From: Echinarachnius parma
Taxonomy: Eukaryota; Echinodermata; Echinoidea; Clypeasteroida; Echinarachniidae
Reading direction: 5' to 3'
NCBI GenBank assembly: GCA_037951105.1
Contig: JBAMJV010007722.1
Coordinates: 1-64,000, forward strand
DNA: 64,000 bases
This document shows, one piece after another, positions 23,339 through 34,369 of the stretch; position 1 is the first letter of the stretch; each line of letters opens with the position of its first letter. The position numbers and the translations under genes were made by a program. The notes under the pieces were generated by a model that ran no database searches, was not told where the DNA came from, and saw only the letters and a program-made list of their open reading frames with translations.

Positions 23339-23606
23339 ACAAGGAAGGAACTTCATTGCTATCTTCTTGTTATCCCCTCCTGCCAGTGGCGTAGGTACGG
23401 TGGGGCACGGGGGGGCACGTGCCCCCCCAATAATTTCGAAAAAACAATAGAAAACATAAGGGGCCATTTTTTGAAAAAACAAAGAAATACATAAGGTGTG
23501 CCCCCAATAATTTTCGTGCCCCCCCCAATCAGTCCGACCACGCTATGCCACTGCCTCCTGCCCCCCCCCCCCCCCCCCCCCCATGGATGGGGTCTCCAGT
23601 AGGAGC
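23339..23606. repeat. Third, broken unit of the linker-exon duplication, split by a hAT MITE
   Basis: 23339-23383 matches 22790-22835 (ACAAGGAAG, CATTGCTATCTTCTTGTT). After the hAT MITE, 23583-23606 resumes with ATGGATGGGGTCTCCAGTAG, matching 22849-22867. This shows that the tandem unit existed before the MITE inserted. Confidence 0.7.
23384..23553. mobile_element. hAT-type MITE, 170 bp, perfect 8-bp target duplication
   Basis: Ends CAGTGGCGTAG and CTATGCCACTG, which are hAT-like termini. It is flanked on both sides by CCTCCTGC (23376-23383 and 23554-23561). The interior is rich in G/C runs with two related halves (GTGCCCCC, AATAATTT). Fragments of the same family occur at 12556-12590, 12882-13011 and 41425-41476. 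Confidence 0.85.
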
Positions 23607-23654
23607 ATTGTGATCTTATGAATAAACTACTGGGAAGAAAAGAAGAATTTGCCA

Positions 23655-23915
23655 GGGCAAGTGGAAGAAGAAGAAGAAGAAAAGGAGGGGCATAAGATGG
23701 TTGATGTGGATGATGAGGATGATATAAGTCGGAGGACAATTAGAATGAGGGGGAAGAGGAGGAGGAAGAGGGGGTGGAGGAAGAAGAGGAGGAAAAAGAG
23801 TGGGAGGAGTAGGAAGACGAAAAGGATAAGGAGAAGAAAAAGCGGAGGAGGAGGAAAAACAGGAGGAAGAGAAGAAGAAAACAGGAGGAGAAAGAGGAAG
23901 AGGAGGGGCATAGAC
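23655..23915. repeat. Polypurine tract beside a donor site
   Basis: About 260 bp of almost pure A/G on the plus strand (GGAGGAAGA-like), hence polypyrimidine in the transcript, ending about 35 bases from the donor of the first visible exon. Mirror-like stretches could form triplex DNA. Long open frames here are composition artefacts. Confidence 0.85.
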
Positions 23916-23949
23916 TTTACGTCCAACTTTCAAGTTCAATATCACTGAC

Positions 23950-24633
23950 CTGTGATGGCTTGTGACGGCTTCCTGTTCATTGGCATCCACTCCCAGGGCT
24001 GGTCGTACTCGTCCCCTGGCCTTGTGTCCGACTCCGGGCTGGTCCTCATCACCCTGCTGGGCATAGGGGGCAGCTCAGACCTGCTCCTCCCCCTGGGACT
24101 ATCCAGACTGTCTGGACTCATCCCCGTTTCCCGGTTTCCCGGCGCTCCGGGGCCGAGCCGCGCTATCTTCAAGGGGTTGTTTTCGCTCCACTCCCAGGGG
24201 TTGTCATACTCCCCGGCAGCCCGCTGGTCATGCTGCGGCGTCTGCTGCCTGTGGTTGTTGGCGGCGCCGGAGGAATGGTGGTGCTTCGGTGGAAAGGTGT
24301 CGTCCGCCCCGCTCTCGGAGGACATCGGCGACGACGAGTGCTGCTCTCTGTGCGAGTACCCTGTCTGTATTCGGAGGGGGGAGGGCGAGGGGGACAGACT
24401 CGCCGGCGAGTGCCCATTGAGCTCGTCGCTTGACTCTCCGACATAGCTGTCTGGTGTCTCTGGTCGATTGTGGAATGGTGGCGGAGACACATCTGGCGGT
24501 TCCTCGTATGTGTGGTGTTTGTATCGTTCGGTAGGCTTGTTGGGTACTGACCATGATTCGGAGTCGTCTGAGTGCCGCGAGCCCTTCCTACCATGCTTGC
24601 TCTCCCCTTTCTTCTGGTCTTCCGATCGCATCT
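23950..24633 (-). CDS. SHB-family SH2 adaptor, first visible exon (disordered, tyrosine-motif region)
   Basis: Encodes 227 residues of a hydrophilic, Ser/Pro-rich, probably disordered segment. The acceptor (pyrimidine tract then TTGCAG at 24640-24634) opens the exon with AG, so one base comes from an upstream exon. The donor is ACAG|GTCAGT at 23951-23948. The ATG at 24631-24629 could be the start if the upstream exon is untranslated, but known SHB-family proteins have a longer N-terminus, so I regard the exon as internal. Visible motifs, numbered from that Met: TYEEP (Tyr42), SYVGES (Tyr63), GYSHRE (Tyr92), EYDNPWEW (Tyr142) and DEYDQPWEW (Tyr209). The last is a signature of vertebrate SHB/SHD/SHE/SHF just upstream of the SH2 domain. 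In that family, phosphotyrosines here recruit SH2 proteins downstream of receptor tyrosine kinases at the inner membrane face. The doubled PWEW motif is unusual. Assignment to one of the four paralogues is not possible. Confidence 0.9.
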
Positions 24634-26525
24634 CTGCAAGGGAAAGAAAGTGGAAATTTAATGTCAACATTTAAATAACTTTATACCAAATATATCCAGT
24701 TTATGACGCACAAACTAACGATGATATCAGCTCTGCGTGAGAAAAAAGCAATAATATTCTTAGCTCATGAATGTAACCATCAACAATGTCCATATACATG
24801 TACATGTATTCATTCAAGAAATCATTCAAATCCAACCCACTACCACAAAACAAATCCAAGTAATTATTTATTTCCAGCCACCTACATTTTTTTTAATGGC
24901 ATTACTAGGTCATTTGTTTAAAAAAAAAAAAAATTAGTATACAATGCAGTGATATCATACAGACTCAATGCAATGATACAGAGAAAATTTAAAACGTAGA
25001 GTAGAGAAGACTACATGTAATAAAAAAAGCAGTGACTAAAATGTTTCAATGGCAGTACAAACAACTTGAGCCTTGGGTGCAATGTTAGTCATGTATCACA
25101 TGTACACATGTAATAAATCACATCTTTTCTTCAGGCACTTCAGACACCAAAAAAGTAAATGAACTGAATATATGTGACCGGCTATAGCAAAACCCGGCAC
25201 TTGTCGGAAACTCATCTTTTGAAGAAATGGGCATTTTAAGTTCACATTTATAATGTACATGTAATGTGTGTAATATCTGGATCCCACAGTGAAGGTTCAA
25301 ATCAACTTGCAAATCAATATGACCTAGATATTCTTCTGTGATTAACCCCACTGGCGATAATTTGATTTTAGTAAAGATATATTCACATAGATCTGTGCCT
25401 AACTATTTTATGGATCAGTTCTGAATGAGTTAAGCAAGGCTCCACACTAACTGTTTTCTCTACTGGCCCATTCGGGCAAGTGAAATCATGGATTTTAACA
25501 TTTTACTTGCCCAAACAGAAAATTGACTTGCCTGCTTACTTCTAGATGAGATTTACCACCTAAAGAATTACATTATTCTCTCATACAAATGTAGTTGACC
25601 AAACTAGGCCATTTACCAAATTTTACTTGCCCGACATCAATTTTTACTTGCCCCGGGCAACAGGGCAAATGTTAGTGTCGAGCCCTCAGATAAGACTATT
25701 TTATTTTCCATTCATTGGATGGATTGCCCTTGTAAGCTCCAAGCTGTGTTCAAAGATTTGAAATTTAACATAGTTAACAATATTCATAAATCATGTTTTA
25801 CATTTTTCATTTTCTTTTTTACTTGAACATGAACCATGTACAGAGAATGTGGACAAGGAACTTATGTACATTAAATGAAGACTTTAGAATAGAAACTAGC
25901 AATTAATAATGCAGATGATCTGTAAAATGATATGATCGTCCATAATAAGGGTATGACAAAGGTCATTCTATTGTGGTCTGACAAATTCAACTTAGGTTGA
26001 CTTTATCAAATAATCATACGCTTACATACAGGTATCAAATTATTGTAATTGTTTACTTTTGTTTCACTTTTCTTTGTTTGTATCTATTTCCTTGTAATTG
26101 TATATGTTTCCTACATGTACGTGTATAACTGAAACGGACTTTCAATGGCAAATCATTTTTCAAAAGTAATGTGAAACAATTGTTTTTTGGGGGGAAGTCA
26201 TCATCATCTTTTATTTACTTGAATGCTATTTGCTGAAATATTCAGCTTACATAAGCTAATCATTTCTTACTTATAATACAAATATAACGGTAATATGTCA
26301 TATATTGCACTATAGTAATAATTTTGCTTTGAAAGTTAACACTTAAACAAGCTATGATATGTAATACATTTCAATGATATCTGACCATTCATTATCAAAT
26401 TGAAGAAGAGCTGCACAAAGAAATTAACCCAAGGTTATTTTTTTCTCAGAAAAATTATGTTCTCAGCATACAAGCAGTGAACCCACTGGTAAACCAAACA
26501 CATTTAATTAGAGCAGATACATAGC
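24634..26525. other. Upstream intron or flank, no gene seen
   Basis: AT-rich. An 80-90-bp TTAA element lies at 25342-25433. 25440-25680 repeats ACTTGCCC with CTACTGGCCCATTCGGGCAAG, a palindrome-rich relic. No upstream SHB-like exon was recognised here. Confidence 0.5.
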
Positions 26526-26529
26526 TTAA

Positions 26530-26850
26530 AGGGATAGTTGAGTTTTGGTCAAACTAAATTTTATTAACCAAAACCTGCACCATTACAGTCCAAACTAATA
26601 TGTAGTTATAACTCCACCATGGTCAAAAGGTATAGAAAATTACTAACGACTGAGTAAAAACCCGACTATCGTTCAAAAATAGCTGTTACAACTCAAGAGG
26701 GCGCTTTCTAAAAAATCATTGGTTTCAACCATTCTTTATACAAAATTGTGCATGTGATGTGTTGTTAAAATAATGATTAAATAGAGATATCATCAACAAC
26801 TATTTAAAAACCTCTTTTGAATTTTTTTGAAAGAAGTGTATATGTGCATT
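26530..26850. mobile_element. Partial copy of the 555-bp TTAA family
   Basis: TTAA at 26526-26529 then AGGGATAGTTGAGTTTTGG. It continues with AACCAAAACCTGCACCATTA and GAGGGCGCTTTCTAAA, matching 55379-55660. The right half, with the central palindrome, is missing or unrecognisable. Confidence 0.75.
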
Positions 26851-27063
26851 TTATGTATTTTTAAAAAAAGTCAAGATATCATCTGGCTAGACGATATATA
26901 AATAAAATATTTTGAAATCAAATTTTGCAAATATGAGAGCATTTGAAAGGGAATAATTTTCATTTCACACGTTTTATTCTGAAAAGAACTTTCAAATGGA
27001 ACTAAAACCAACCAATTTAGTGTCATGGGGCATTTCGGGAAGTACCAATACTCAAGTGTACCT

Positions 27064-27154
27064 TTAACCCTTTTATTGTACAGAAGGCATGGTACATACG
27101 TTTGTATGAGTGTAAGAACCCTACAACATCGGTGGTTAGTACTGGAAGGGTTAT
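27064..27154. mobile_element. TTAA micro-element, 91 bp
   Basis: TTAACCCTTTTATTGTACAG to AGTACTGGAAGGGTTAT; the last base of the right TTAA is altered. Confidence 0.65.
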
Positions 27155-27439
27155 ACATGCCCCATAAACCCCCTGACCCTAAAGAGCACTTGGTAAAAAT
27201 TAAGGATAAATTGATAGAAAGTCTTTGTCGGGTTAAATGATTTTGAAGTACAAATGTGCCGCCACAAAACAGTTACTATATTATACTAATGATTTTTACA
27301 CAATGGATATATAACTTATAATAATGCAAGATTGTGCTAATGAGTATACAAAGCGAACTGAAATTGCCGACTGATTCAGAGATAAAGCGATGTCTGGAAG
27401 AAAAATAAAACAAGACAAATTAAAGCTGCTTCAATCTAT

Positions 27440-28500
27440 ATTAAGATTTCCCCCCCCCCCCCCATTTGTGAGGAGCGAATCCCGCTTTTAAAATTGCCGA
27501 CCGATTAACAAATGTTCAGAGAGAGAGGTTAATATGATAATATATAAACCCAGCAAGAAAATTGAAGAAGAAAAAATCAACGATTAATCCAAGCCGTTCC
27601 TATCACATTAGCTCCTCCTTTTGTGCGGGACATCCCACATATCCCTCCCGAAGCTATACAACGAACGAAAGAGTCTTCATTTGGGGTGGCGTGCGGCAGG
27701 AGTGACTTAGAGTTCAAAGCATCACGACACGCGAAAGCTAATTAGAGGGACTACGCACTGACACAAAGGCAAAGCCTTCATAATTCTCCCCCCTCCCAGT
27801 TTTTCATACGATCACGGCCGCGACCCGGCGCATATTGCGAGATGATTGCCCTATTACAGACTCAATTTGCGGACAGCTTTTCCCCCCTCTCTTTTTAAAA
27901 CGCTCATTCTCCCTGAAGCTTCATCAAAATGAAATAAAGAACATTGGGAAAAAAGAGAGGGTGTCCCAATAATTATAAAAAGTGGGGGTAAAATGGAGGA
28001 AGAAAGGGTAGAGGATGCACCCCATCTGGAGAAGCCATTGGGGTGCGGTAGCTCGGCGGCGGTGGTGTTTTATGGGTTCTATTAGCCGACACCACACACA
28101 ATTTGGGACGATTTCTTCAATCATTTAATGCAGCACCCGGAGAACTAATCTGTGATTTTTTTTTTTGGAGGGGGTGATGCCGATAAAACCAAACGGTGGA
28201 AAAACGAGACGGAGTATATATAAAAGAAGAGGAAGATGCGTGCTTTGTGTGGCATCTTCTTAACCCTTGTAGTACAGAGTGCGCACCATCAATAAAATAA
28301 AACTCAATTAGGTTTTGATGGCTTAGTACCGAAAGAGTTGAAATTGAAGACTTGAGGAGACGGAGACACTTGACTGGGAAATCATTTAAGTGAAATAAAT
28401 AGCCTTGACTCTTCTCTCGCGAAGTTTGCATTAGCTGATTGGGGATTAAAACGCCGCCTTGTAAGGGACGGCGGCGGAAGGTCAGCCGTTTACCAGGCAT
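27440..28500. other. Island without visible repeats and with CpGs, no coding call
   Basis: Contains a C-run at 27450-27463, then sequence with no visible repeat and many CpGs (27600-28100; GGCGTGCGGCAGG, GGCCGCGACCCGGCGC, CTCGGCGGCGGTGG). A TTAA micro-element relic is at 28260-28345. Open frames on the minus strand (127 and 66 codons) match nothing I recognise. Could be a regulatory island. Confidence 0.4.
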
Positions 28501-30385
28501 CTTTAATATATCTCTTTCGATCTATACTAATAATAGATGAGCTAATTTATGCCACTGAGTTGTCGTCTCCTACCGACTCTCGCGTGTACTGTTGTTAAAT
28601 TCATACAATGGACCTACCATAGGTTCCTACTCTATAATACTATGAGAACGATATGACACAGTTTTGTTCTGTCTTCACATTTTTCCTTCGTTATTTAGAA
28701 CAATTTTGACAGAATTTGAATGCTTCGATGCTTTCTACTACAAACAAACTTAAGATTTTAACCTATACCACGGTGTAAGGCTGTAAGCAAATGGCAGGTT
28801 ACATCAAATCGTCTCGTTTCATGCTCATATTGTTTATTATCATTACTGTTTGCATTCACAACTTGATGTCTTTTCAATGAAACACTTATCTTCCAAGACA
28901 AGAGGTCCAAATACATTTAAGTTTAAAACTAATGACATATTCACACATCACCCGATTAGATATTTAGATCACATACGTTGTACCCCCTCCACCTTAGTCT
29001 GGACAAATGGCAATGATGTTACCGATTCCCTTTAACCAATTTAGCACTGCTCCACAAAATACTTGGGTTTGGGTCTACGGAGAATACATGTTATAGGCTA
29101 GCAATACCAATTGGTCCTGAACGGGTCAAAGGGAATAAGATAAATTTTTCACTCTTGTGATACACAATTTTATATTTGATACTCTTTGACATTTGATTGT
29201 TATTCCTCGAGGATATTAATTGTAGAACACAACACCTGACGCTAATCCCAACACATTCAGAGGAAATTGCATTAATCAAACTCTCATTAAGGTCTTGTTC
29301 GAGATGTTCTTTCCAGATATCTTTGGAAACCTGATTAACGAAACGCGCACATTGAGTGTTAATACAAGCAGGGCTGCACACTGAACTCATCTTGCTAGTC
29401 ACCAAATCAGGGAAGTAAATTTTCTTCTTTTTTCAACTGTTGGTGGCCCAAAATATATATTTACTGGCCCCCTAATAGGTGGAAAAATTCATTTGTAAAA
29501 GTTATGTCTACAGTTAAAAATGTAACTCCCTTTATTAATGAAAACTAAAATTATATGGATAAGATCTGATAGGGAATAATACAAGATCCTCTCATTGTGT
29601 CATTGTCAGTTGAATAAATAATGCTCTTCTGCTTTTAAAAGAACTAGAAATTAAAAAAGAAATAGTTTTAAATTTCAAATAATTTCCACTGGTACAATCA
29701 TGTTGTAATGTTTCAATTGACCCATGGAACAAAACACCCTGAAACTGACCAAGTTCAAAATGGGGCAGTCTCAAAGTAAAGTTCACCAAGGCAATCCATA
29801 ACGTGTGAGCAAATGTTATTAGCTTGAAGCAGTGCGAACACATTACTCAACCCAATTAAATGGAATTGAATGAATCAGACCATGCAATACCCTTGTGTTT
29901 AAATAGCCTCGTTTCGGGGGTAGCATCACCCATAGCAACTAACCAGGTAACGATAATTGGCACATAAATACATGTATTTAGAACAAGTAGAAGTAAGATA
30001 GAGAAAGGGGAGGAAGTCAAGAATATAGAAGAGCTCTAGTCTAGAGCAAGAGGGAGAGAAAGATAAGAGAGAATATGAGGCGTAAATTAGTATGAGAAAT
30101 TAAGTACATTAACTATTAATCAGATCACAATTTAATGAAATTTCATACAAAACATTCATAAAAAACAGGAGGTATTAATGTCTAGCAATGTATATAATGT
30201 ATTTAGTATGTGTCTTATCATGTTTCCTTCCTGATGAAACAGTTTTGGGCTACCTCATAAACAATGTAATGGAAGTTAATGCAATATACAGTCCTGGGCA
30301 TTCTACATCAACAACTTAAAAAGTTGTCATACCTTCTCACAGTCACAAACACAGTTATACACACAGCTACTGACCATAATTGATT
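28501..30385. other. No gene seen
   Basis: AT-rich, with a decayed TTAA micro-element at 29033-29133 (TTAACCAATTTAGCACTG ... GGTCCTGAACGGGTCAA). Nothing else is supported. Confidence 0.5.
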
Positions 30386-30389
30386 CATA

Positions 30390-31080
30390 GACTTGAAGGA
30401 CAAAATTAGCATATTTCCGCATCTCTAGAATATCGAGCTGCTAAAAAAAGGGAGAAATGTTAATGATGTCTCTGTAAACTACATGCCGAGTCATTTTGTG
30501 TACATTGCAAAAAAAGGATAGTTCTCATCTTGAATCGGCATATTAAGAGAAGCTTTCACGTTTTTATTCCACATCTCGAAAGACAAATTTAGCATCTTTG
30601 CCACACCCTTCACAGATCCCTATTGAAAGGGATAACGGTTAATGTCTCTGTAAACTACATGTACATGCCAAGTCATGTTTTGTTCATAGCAGAAAGGGGG
30701 TTCTCTTCTTGAATCAGCATATTAAGATAAGCTTTCACATTGTGATTCCACATCTCGAAAGACAAATTTCTAAGCATCTTTGCACATCCCTCGAAGATAG
30801 CTCTTGAAATATTCAAAGGTCAATGTCTCTGTACATGCATGCAACTTGCTCATGTGTGTGTTCCGTGTTCCTGGAAATTAATTCTCCCTCCCTAAACCTG
30901 CATATAAATAGCGGCTTTCAAATTTCTATTCACATTTTAAGAATAAGTTTGGCATCTTCGCTTATCTCTCAAAGAACGCCAACAAAATGGAGAAAGGTTT
31001 ATAATGTGTCTGTACTAAAAGAAAATTCATCGTATTATTACTGTACATGCATGTATTTCTTGAAAAATGTTTCCCATCCC
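30390..31080. repeat. Tandem array, unit about 165-175 bp (left part)
   Basis: Four units sharing CATCTCGAAAGACAAATTT, AATGTCTCTGTAAACTACAT, CATATTAAGA and AGCTTTCACA. It resumes at 31500 after a fold-back element and AT-rich DNA. Confidence 0.85.
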
Positions 31081-31085
31081 TGTAT

Positions 31086-31311
31086 ATGATGACATAAATG
31101 GTACCCTGGGGTACCAAACGAAAATCCGCCATTTTGTTTAATTATTTATTTATTTTTTAGGGCTGTACTGGGGTATAGCATGCATACAAGCGCGCGCTAC
31201 ACTGCATGCACAACGCAGTACGGTTGTACTTCGAGTGGACACAAGATGGCGCTACACAACGCGGGATACCGGGGTACAACGGTACCCCGGGGTAATGCGT
31301 GTGTCATATAC
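31086..31311. mobile_element. Fold-back MITE with GGTACCC(T/C)GGGGTACC-type ends
   Basis: Inverted ends ATGATGACATAAATGGTACC and GGTACCCCGGGGTAATGCGT (read inward), followed by TGTGTCATATAC. It splits the 170-bp array. The interior has a GATGGCGCTACAC/CGCGCGCTACAC repeat. Confidence 0.65.
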
Positions 31312-31499
31312 ATAGCTTCTTTCACATTTATTATATAATTTGTACGTTGTTCTCTATAATTGTACGTTGTTCTCTATAATTGTACTATGTATTTTCTGAT
31401 TTTCACACCTTGTACTTTGTTGCGTAAAAACAGCAAGTAACCTAGGTATCTGTGTTTGTCATGGTTTTTATTTGATTTGATGTCAATAAAGCAATGATT

Positions 31500-31810
31500 T
31501 TAAAAAAAATTTCTCAAAAGACAAATTTAGCATATTCACATTTCTTGCAAAGATCACCGTCAAAATGGAAAAAGGTTAATATCACAAAGGTTAATTGTAC
31601 TGTGTATATGCACATGTGTGAGTTACATGTACATGTACTTAGAAAATCATTCTCCCTTAAAACCTGCATATTAATTACAGCTTTCACAATTTCATGCCAC
31701 ATCTCTAAGAATATATTGATCATCTTCGCATATCTCGCAAAGATCGCCGTCAAAAACGGACGAAGGTTAAATGGGACTGACTCATACGGCAGAGACACAA
31801 TTATGATCAA
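31500..31810. repeat. Tandem array, unit about 165-175 bp (right part)
   Basis: Two more units (CTCAAAAGACAAATTTAGCA, TCGCAAAGATCGCCGTCAAA, GAAGGTTAAT) of the 30.4-kb array. Confidence 0.85.
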
Positions 31811-32020
31811 TTTGCAGGGGCCGACAAATTGATGCAAATAATTTGTTGTGAGAGCGCCTGCGATTGCGAGCGGGGTAGAGTTTGCTTAAGTCTCCATTCA
31901 TTAAAGTGGTCAATTTACTGAGGCGCAATGCAGCGTTGTCAAGCCACGCATGCAACCACCATCGGTACGTGTCTCTACTTTATAGATGCACAAGGCATCC
32001 TTCACCTCCTCCAGTTGTTT

Positions 32021-32188
32021 TTAACCTGTTCCCTTCTAGATTTTGCATTCCCTATAGAATCAACATAGGGCCCACCAGGTTCCTATATAAGCAATGGGTT
32101 AATCGGTTCCCTGCTAGACTTGGCATTCCCTTTTTATAGAGTTGACACAGCCCCCACAAGGTTTCCTGTAGTGTAGGCAATGGGTTAA
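32021..32188. mobile_element. Two TTAA micro-elements sharing one TTAA
   Basis: 32021-32102 (TTAACCTGTTCCC to GCAATGGGTTAA) and 32099-32188 (TTAATCGGTTCCC to GCAATGGGTTAA). They are in the same orientation and overlap at TTAA 32099-32102. Confidence 0.8.
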
Positions 32189-32550
32189 TACCGGCTGAAG
32201 TGCTGAACCATATGTGCGAGTCTCCCAGAAAATCCTCAAATTTCTTTTATAACCTATAGATCTGCATTGTAAGAAAATATATAATGGAGCGTGGGTACAT
32301 TTTCATTGTGCACATATGTTATTATCCATTGTGCAAATAAAGTTTAGCATGACAAGCAAATTATATGTTTGTCCATAGACCCTACTGAAATAGTACAGGT
32401 TCCATGGTTTGTCAAACCAAAACAAAACTTGTCCAAACGCAGAAAAAAAATGAACCTATCGCGAACCCGGTGGGCCCTGTATTAACTATATGGTTGCTGC
32501 ATGATTTAAAGTAGGGAACTGATTAACATTTTATCCCCATCAACATTCTA

Positions 32551-32933
32551 AAAGTCAAACCCGTCTTATTGGCCACCTATCTATAACCTGCCCATGATGA
32601 CCATCAAAAGTGATCCCATACAATGTTATCAAAGCTGTCTACACACTTTTCTTGTTTCCCTTTGGTGGTCACTAAACACAGGTTTGACTGTACAATGTGT
32701 AAATTGTGATTATGATTTACTAGCTTTCCCTAAATATCATGAAAGATGCTTGAATACCAAGTGGAGACGGGGAAATGTTTTGCTAAAACTCCCCCCTGAG
32801 TCAATATCCATCAAAAGTGACCTCTTGCAGAAGAAAACTATGCTATCGAGCCTGTCTACAGAGGTCACTTGTCTACAGAGGACACTTTTCTTGTTTTTCT
32901 TTGGTGGTCACTATGTACAGGTTTGACTGTAAA
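32551..32933. mobile_element. AGTCAAACCTGT-type short inverted-repeat element and a duplicate
   Basis: 32551-32692 runs from AGTCAAACCCGTCTTATTGG to ACAGGTTTGACTGTA. 32808-32933 repeats the right part (CAAAAGTGACCTC ... GGTGGTCACTATGTACAGG). Other fragments are at 43005-43045, 43672-43740 and 47489-47600. Confidence 0.7.
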
Positions 32934-33049
32934 TTTACAACGTGATCATGATTTACTGGCTTTCCCTTGTAGGAGGAAAGATGCTTGAATGCCAAGGGAA
33001 GACGGGGAAAATGTTTTGCTAAAACTCCCCCCTGAGTTAATTTCCATTA

Positions 33050-34145
33050 GCAGCGGCACCAAGATTCTTGGTATGCCTACTCCCCACGGAGTACCCTTCT
33101 TCGGTCCAAGCGATGAGGTAATCATTTCTGATGAGGGCATGGTACGTGTATTGTAATGTTACAAGAACTGACAGACAGTATCAAAGCATAAATGAGGGGA
33201 TCGATAGCTCAGTGATATGTATTCTAAAGCCTCTTTTCAAGAATGCCCTCAAATAGAAATTAAGGCTCCCCCCCCACATCTTTGGGCTACTCCCTACATA
33301 CTACCCTTCTTCAGTCCAAGCGATGAGGTAATCATTTCTGATGAGGGTTCTATGATACATGTATTGTAATGAGCCTACAAGAATTGAAAAGCAGGGTTGA
33401 GAAATAATGGCGGCTCAGTGAAATATACATTGTATCCCAACGCCTCTTTTTAAAAATGCCCCCAAATATAAGCCCCCCCCCCCCAATACTCATTGGCCTA
33501 CTCCCCACAGAGTACCCTTCTTCAGTCCAAGCGATGAGGTAATCAATTCTGATCAGGGTTCTATGATACATGTATTGTAATGAGCCTACAAGAATTGAAA
33601 AGCAGTGTTGAGAAATAATGGCGGCTCAGTGAAATATACATTGTATCCCACAATGCCTCTTTTTTTAAATGCCCCCAAATATAAGCCCCCTCCCCCCTAA
33701 TTACTCATTGGTCTACTCCCCACAGAATACCCTTCTCCACTCCAAAGGGTGAGGTAATCATTTCTGATGAGGGTTCTGTGATACATGTATTGTAATGAGC
33801 CTACAAGAATTGACAGGCAGTAAGAAATGAGGTTATAGTTGAAAGGAAGTAGGAATATTATGCTAGGTATTAGGTAAGATACATGCATATTGCAAATTTC
33901 TCTAAAAATGCCCTTTAATATCTGAAAGAGCAAAATTAAATGTTCTTCATTGGCTTACCCCCCCCCCCCCCCCCCCCCATAGAGTTCCCTTCTTCAGTCG
34001 AAGCAATGAGGTAATCAATTCTGATGATGGCACGATACACTGTATTGTAATGCTACAATAATTAACAGGCGGTAAAGGAAATTATTAGGTGAATTTAAAA
34101 AGAAGGATATTCCCTACTTCTACTTCATTCCCCCCCCCCCCCCCA
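33050..34145. repeat. Tandem array, unit about 210-245 bp, each with a C-run
   Basis: Five units with CCCTTCTTCAGTCCAAGCGA, TGAGGTAATCATTTCTGATG, ATGATACATGTATTGTAATG and AAATGCCCCCAAATATAAG, followed in each by 7-20 consecutive Cs. Confidence 0.9.
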
Positions 34146-34369
34146 AGTACTTGTTTTAATCTCGAGACAATTGTTAAACCATTTAAATATATAAAATCTA
34201 TGTGTCTACTCACTTGGTATTCAAAAATATGTCCCACCCTAAATTCATAATGAACTATAGTGCCCAACCTATAGTCTATAATGCCCATTGATGCAAACTG
34301 AGCTATGACATTTTATTCCTTGACTGACTGATGACGAATCACACGGCCCCCTGATGTGCTCCTAATACA

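Noticed and set aside
22763-23494. Long open frames of His-Pro, poly-Ser and Arg-Met
   Set aside because: They are the three frames of the (GAGGAT)n array and exist on both strands.
23616-24639. Several 100-160-codon frames around the polypurine tract and opposite the first visible exon
   Set aside because: Shadows of the real exon or low-complexity purine/pyrimidine sequence.
28117-28500. 127-codon minus-strand frame as the missing N-terminal exon
   Set aside because: Translation lacks any SHB-family motif (no MAKWL start, no YxDPFDA) and I see no suitable donor.
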